A stretch of DNA of 64,000 nucleotides from Stenotrophomonas sp. 610A2 (lineage in GTDB: Bacteria; Pseudomonadota; Gammaproteobacteria; Xanthomonadales; Xanthomonadaceae), in the NCBI RefSeq assembly GCF_030549615.1, contig NZ_CP130832.1, positions 1,674,001-1,738,000 on the forward strand, in the 5' to 3' direction. How positions within the stretch are numbered: the stretch's first letter is position 1; each line of letters begins with the position of its first letter. The position numbers and the translations under genes were made by a program. The notes below the pieces were generated by a model. That model did not search any database. It saw nothing but the letters and a program-made list of their open reading frames with translations, and had not been told where the DNA came from. Shown here piece by piece: positions 61,502-64,000 of the stretch.

Positions 61502-62568
61502 CTCGCGGCATCCAGCCAGCGCCGGGCGATGTCGATGGCCAGCGCATAGGGTTCGGGTTCGTTGCGGTTGCTCAATACGATCACCGTCAGTTTCTGCTTT
61601 GGGTAACGCACGATCACGTTGCGGAAACCGATGCTCTCGCCGCTATGCCACAGCGCGTCGCCATTGATGCGCCAGCCGAAGCCATAGAACGGCACGTCGG
61701 GCTCGCCGGTCTTTGTCGCCGGGCTGAAGGCCAGCCGCAGTGAAGTCGCCTTCAACAGGCGCTCGTCGTACAGCGCTGCATCCCACTTGGCCAGGTCATC
61801 GATCGAGGAGTAGATGCCGCCATCACCAAGCACGGCGCTGGTGGTGCTCTGGTCGGTACGCTGCCAGCGGCCGTCAATCTGGCTGTAGCCATAGACGCGA
61901 TTGGGCACTTCATCAACGCCGTCCTGATGCGCGTAGGTGTTGTGCATGCCAAGCGGTAGGAAAACACGTTGGCGCAGGAAGCTGGCGAAGTCGCTGCCCG
62001 AGGCCTTGCCTACCACCAGCGCCAGCAAGGCATAGCCGCTATTGCTGTAGCGGTAGTCACTGCCGGGCGTGAAGTAAGTCCGGTTCTCTTTCTGCAGCAG
62101 CTGCAGCACGTCGGCGTCATGCACCTGGCGGGTGTCGGCAGGGTCCATCAGTTCTTCGTAATCGAGCAGGCCGCTGGTGTGGCTGAGCAGCTGCCGCAGC
62201 GTCATCGTGTCGGCGACGGCGGGCAGGCTGGGCAGCCACTTCTTCAGTGGATCATCGATGCCCAGCTTGCCGTCCTCGGCCAACAGCAGGATGGCTGCGG
62301 CGGTGAACTGCTTGCTGACCGAGGCCAGCCGGAAGCTGCTGGCGGGGGTGACAGCGGTGCCGTCCTCCAGCACCGCAAGGCCGTAGCTGCGACGGAATGC
62401 GGGCTGGCCATCCTTGAGTACCAGTACCGAGGCACCAGGCACCTGGCCGTCGTAGCGCTGCATCAAGCCGTCGATACCTGGATCGGGCGGGGCCAAGGGG
62501 GCGGCAGCGGCCAGGCTGGAGCACGCGAGCAGGCACAGCAGGGCGAGTCGGGGTTTCCAGCGTGGCAT
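61498..62568 (-). CDS. Exported serine hydrolase, beta-lactamase/PBP-like
   Basis: A 356-residue serine hydrolase of the class C beta-lactamase/penicillin-binding fold. Signal peptide LLCLLACSSLAAA, active-site SVSK (S-x2-K), YSN motif in DYRYSNSGYALL, and HSGES near the end as the third motif. The family includes esterases, D-aminopeptidases and lactamase-like proteins; resistance activity is not implied. AGGAG before ATG 62568. Coupled to the downstream yaeR gene. Confidence 0.9.
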   Translation of the reverse strand: MPRWKPRLALLCLLACSSLAAAAPLAPPDPGIDGLMQRYDGQVPGASVLVLKDGQPAFRRSYGLAVLEDGTAVTPASSFRLASVSKQFTAAAILLLAEDGKLGIDDPLKKWLPSLPAVADTMTLRQLLSHTSGLLDYEELMDPADTRQVHDADVLQLLQKENRTYFTPGSDYRYSNSGYALLALVVGKASGSDFASFLRQRVFLPLGMHNTYAHQDGVDEVPNRVYGYSQIDGRWQRTDQSTTSAVLGDGGIYSSIDDLAKWDAALYDERLLKATSLRLAFSPATKTGEPDVPFYGFGWRINGDALWHSGESIGFRNVIVRYPKQKLTVIVLSNRNEPEPYALAIDIARRWLDAAR

Positions 62569-62588
62569 GGTGGCTCCTGGGTAGGTGA

Positions 62589-64000
62589 TCAGGCCTTCTT
62601 GCTGGCGATCCAACGGTCGATCTTGGCTTCAAGGATCTCCAGCGGCATGGAGCCGTCCTTGAGGATTTCATGATGGAACTCGCGTGGGTCGAAGCGATCA
62701 CCGAGTTCGGCCTTGGCCTTGTCACGCAGCAGGCGGATCTTGATCTCGCCTACGCGGTAGGCCAGGGTCTGGCCGGGCAATGCCATGAAGCGCTCGACCT
62801 CGGAGGCGGCATCGGCGGCCGGGATGTCGGCGTTCTTGACCATGTAATCGGTGGCCTGCTGGCGGCTCCAGCCGGCGGCATTGAGGCCGGTATCGGCGAC
62901 CAGCCGCACGGTGCGCAGCAAGGTGGTCTGCAGATAACCGAGCTGATCGTAAGGATCGTTGTACAGGCCCAGTTCCTGGCCCAGTGATTCGGCGTACAGG
63001 CCCCAACCTTCCACGTAGGCGACATCACCACCGAGGCGGCGGAAGCGCGGCAAGGCGGTCAGTTCCTGCTGTGCGCCCAGCTGGTAGTGATGGCCGGGGA
63101 TGGCTTCATGCAGGTATTGCATGGTCACCGCCCAGCGCTTGCGCGAGGGCAGGTCGCTGGTATTCACGTAGAGCACGCCCGGCTGCTGGCCGTCGGCGCT
63201 GCCCGGTTGGTAGCTGGCGGCGCTGGAGGTGGCGGCGCGCTCGGCTTCGACCGCCTTGATCTCGAGGCTGGCCTTGGGCCGTTCATTGAACAGGGTGGGT
63301 ACCGCTGCGTTTACCCGCCGGCCGGTCTCGGCATAGTAGGCAAGCAGGGCGTTGGCGTCGCGGAACATGAATTGGCGGTCATTGCGCATCGCGGTAAAGG
63401 CTTTCTGCTGCGAGCCGCGGATCTTGGCCTGCTTCATCACCGCATCGATGCGCGCCTGCAGGTCCTTGACTTCCTGCTCGCCCAGCGCGTGTATCTCGGC
63501 CGGCGTGCGTGCAGGCGAGGTGCTGCTGGCGACGTTGTGTGCATACCATGCGCGGCCATTGGGCAGCGCGGCCATGCCGTCGGTGCTGCGTGCGGCGGCC
63601 ATGTATTCGGTGGCGATGAAGCCGCGCAACGAGCGATAGGCCGGCATGATCCGGTTCTCGATCATGCGCTTGTACTCGGCGCTGAGGCGGGCTTTGTCCT
63701 CGGCGGAGAAGTCGTCCGGCATGTTGCGGATCGGGCCCCAGAACAGGCTCTCTTCCGCCGTGGGTTTGATCACCGCGTCGAGCTGCGGCAACACTTTCTC
63801 CATCAACGCACGCGGCTGTACCACGCCGGCGGCCTTGCCTTCGCGCATGTTGGCAATGGCCTGGTCGAACAGGGCCGGAATGCCGAGTGAGCGCTTGGAC
63901 CAGTTCTCGTAATCCTTGACCGTACGGAAGGGCTGCGCGCCAGCGCCCGAGCCCAGCACCGCGATGATGCTGGACAGGTTGTAGTACTGGTTGATCGGCA
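62589..64000 (-). CDS. DUF885 metallopeptidase-like protein, 5' end outside window
   Basis: At least 470 residues are visible; the frame is open to the right edge. The metal-binding segment QYLHEAIPGHHYQLG (HEAIPGHH) and the preceding TSDLPSRKRWAVT are diagnostic of the DUF885 family, thought to be zinc-dependent carboxypeptidase-like enzymes. The signal peptide would be beyond the window. It precedes the serine hydrolase gene by 20 bp on the same strand, so three genes (DUF885, hydrolase, yaeR) form an operon. Confidence 0.88.
   Translation of the reverse strand, partial: PINQYYNLSSIIAVLGSGAGAQPFRTVKDYENWSKRSLGIPALFDQAIANMREGKAAGVVQPRALMEKVLPQLDAVIKPTAEESLFWGPIRNMPDDFSAEDKARLSAEYKRMIENRIMPAYRSLRGFIATEYMAAARSTDGMAALPNGRAWYAHNVASSTSPARTPAEIHALGEQEVKDLQARIDAVMKQAKIRGSQQKAFTAMRNDRQFMFRDANALLAYYAETGRRVNAAVPTLFNERPKASLEIKAVEAERAATSSAASYQPGSADGQQPGVLYVNTSDLPSRKRWAVTMQYLHEAIPGHHYQLGAQQELTALPRFRRLGGDVAYVEGWGLYAESLGQELGLYNDPYDQLGYLQTTLLRTVRLVADTGLNAAGWSRQQATDYMVKNADIPAADAASEVERFMALPGQTLAYRVGEIKIRLLRDKAKAELGDRFDPREFHHEILKDGSMPLEILEAKIDRWIASKKA

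Noticed and set aside
61498..62568. Serine hydrolase as a beta-lactamase resistance gene
   Set aside because: Only fold-level motifs match; the family is mostly esterases and peptidases, and no resistance context is present.

Overview
The window is a high-GC chromosomal segment of a Xanthomonadaceae gammaproteobacterium, most probably Stenotrophomonas or a close relative. The gene set fits this assignment (ArgP/ArgO pair, YegD, MprF, AcvB, MetG next to a solitary RnfB, nucleotide pyrophosphatase). So do two palindromic repeat types: GTAG-led elements of the SMAG kind known from Stenotrophomonas, and REP-like elements starting GTAGGAGCGGCG. I saw no rRNA, tRNA, CRISPR array, prophage or transposase. 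The assignment is inference; no search was possible.

Layout. 1-10500 holds mostly housekeeping or accessory single genes: an acyltransferase cut by the window edge, a glycine-zipper protein, an M14-type peptidase, an outer-membrane protein, a secreted lipase-like hydrolase, the divergent argP/argO pair, a two-domain c-di-GMP enzyme and two lipoproteins. 10521-25152 is a 15-gene aromatic-catabolism cluster, all on the minus strand. In transcription order it encodes a Rieske ferredoxin, a small recombinase-like HTH protein, a Rieske oxygenase alpha subunit, an SDR dehydrogenase, an IclR regulator, an extradiol (VOC) dioxygenase, an FAD ferredoxin reductase, a cupin, an alpha/beta hydrolase, an atypical SDR, an aspartate-dehydrogenase-like protein, an aldehyde dehydrogenase, a thiamine-diphosphate enzyme, an MFS permease and an outer-membrane channel. 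Many junctions are 4-base ATGA/GTGA overlaps. The cluster is headed by an AT-rich gene-free stretch of about 600 bp. The usual 2-hydroxypentadienoate hydratase and aldolase are absent.

25803-38400 holds an HDOD protein, a phospholipase-D enzyme, an overlapping sstT-azlC-azlD operon, a pseudouridine synthase, a YgjP-type metallopeptidase, a DUF2058 protein, a DksA-type zinc finger, a GNAT enzyme, a SotB-type exporter, an MscS channel with a nucleotide pyrophosphatase, and an ECF sigma factor. 38389-51700 continues with the sigma factor's membrane partner and a DUF4097 protein, then YegD, a CDF exporter, YjdM, a transglutaminase/TPR protein, ThpR, an HD phosphohydrolase, AcvB and MprF (convergent neighbours for lysyl-phosphatidylglycerol hydrolysis and synthesis), a DUF998 protein and RidA. 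51865-64000 has RnfB, a HAD hydrolase, MetG, a DUF2147 protein, an ABC-permease/M1-aminopeptidase fusion with its ATPase, a YaeR-type VOC protein, a serine hydrolase and a DUF885 protein cut by the right edge.

The two points most worth following are the unassigned catabolic cluster, whose dehydrogenase/decarboxylase/aldehyde-dehydrogenase block replaces a normal meta-cleavage lower pathway, and the repeat elements, which supply the stop codons of three unrelated genes (yegD, rnfB, the yaeR homologue).
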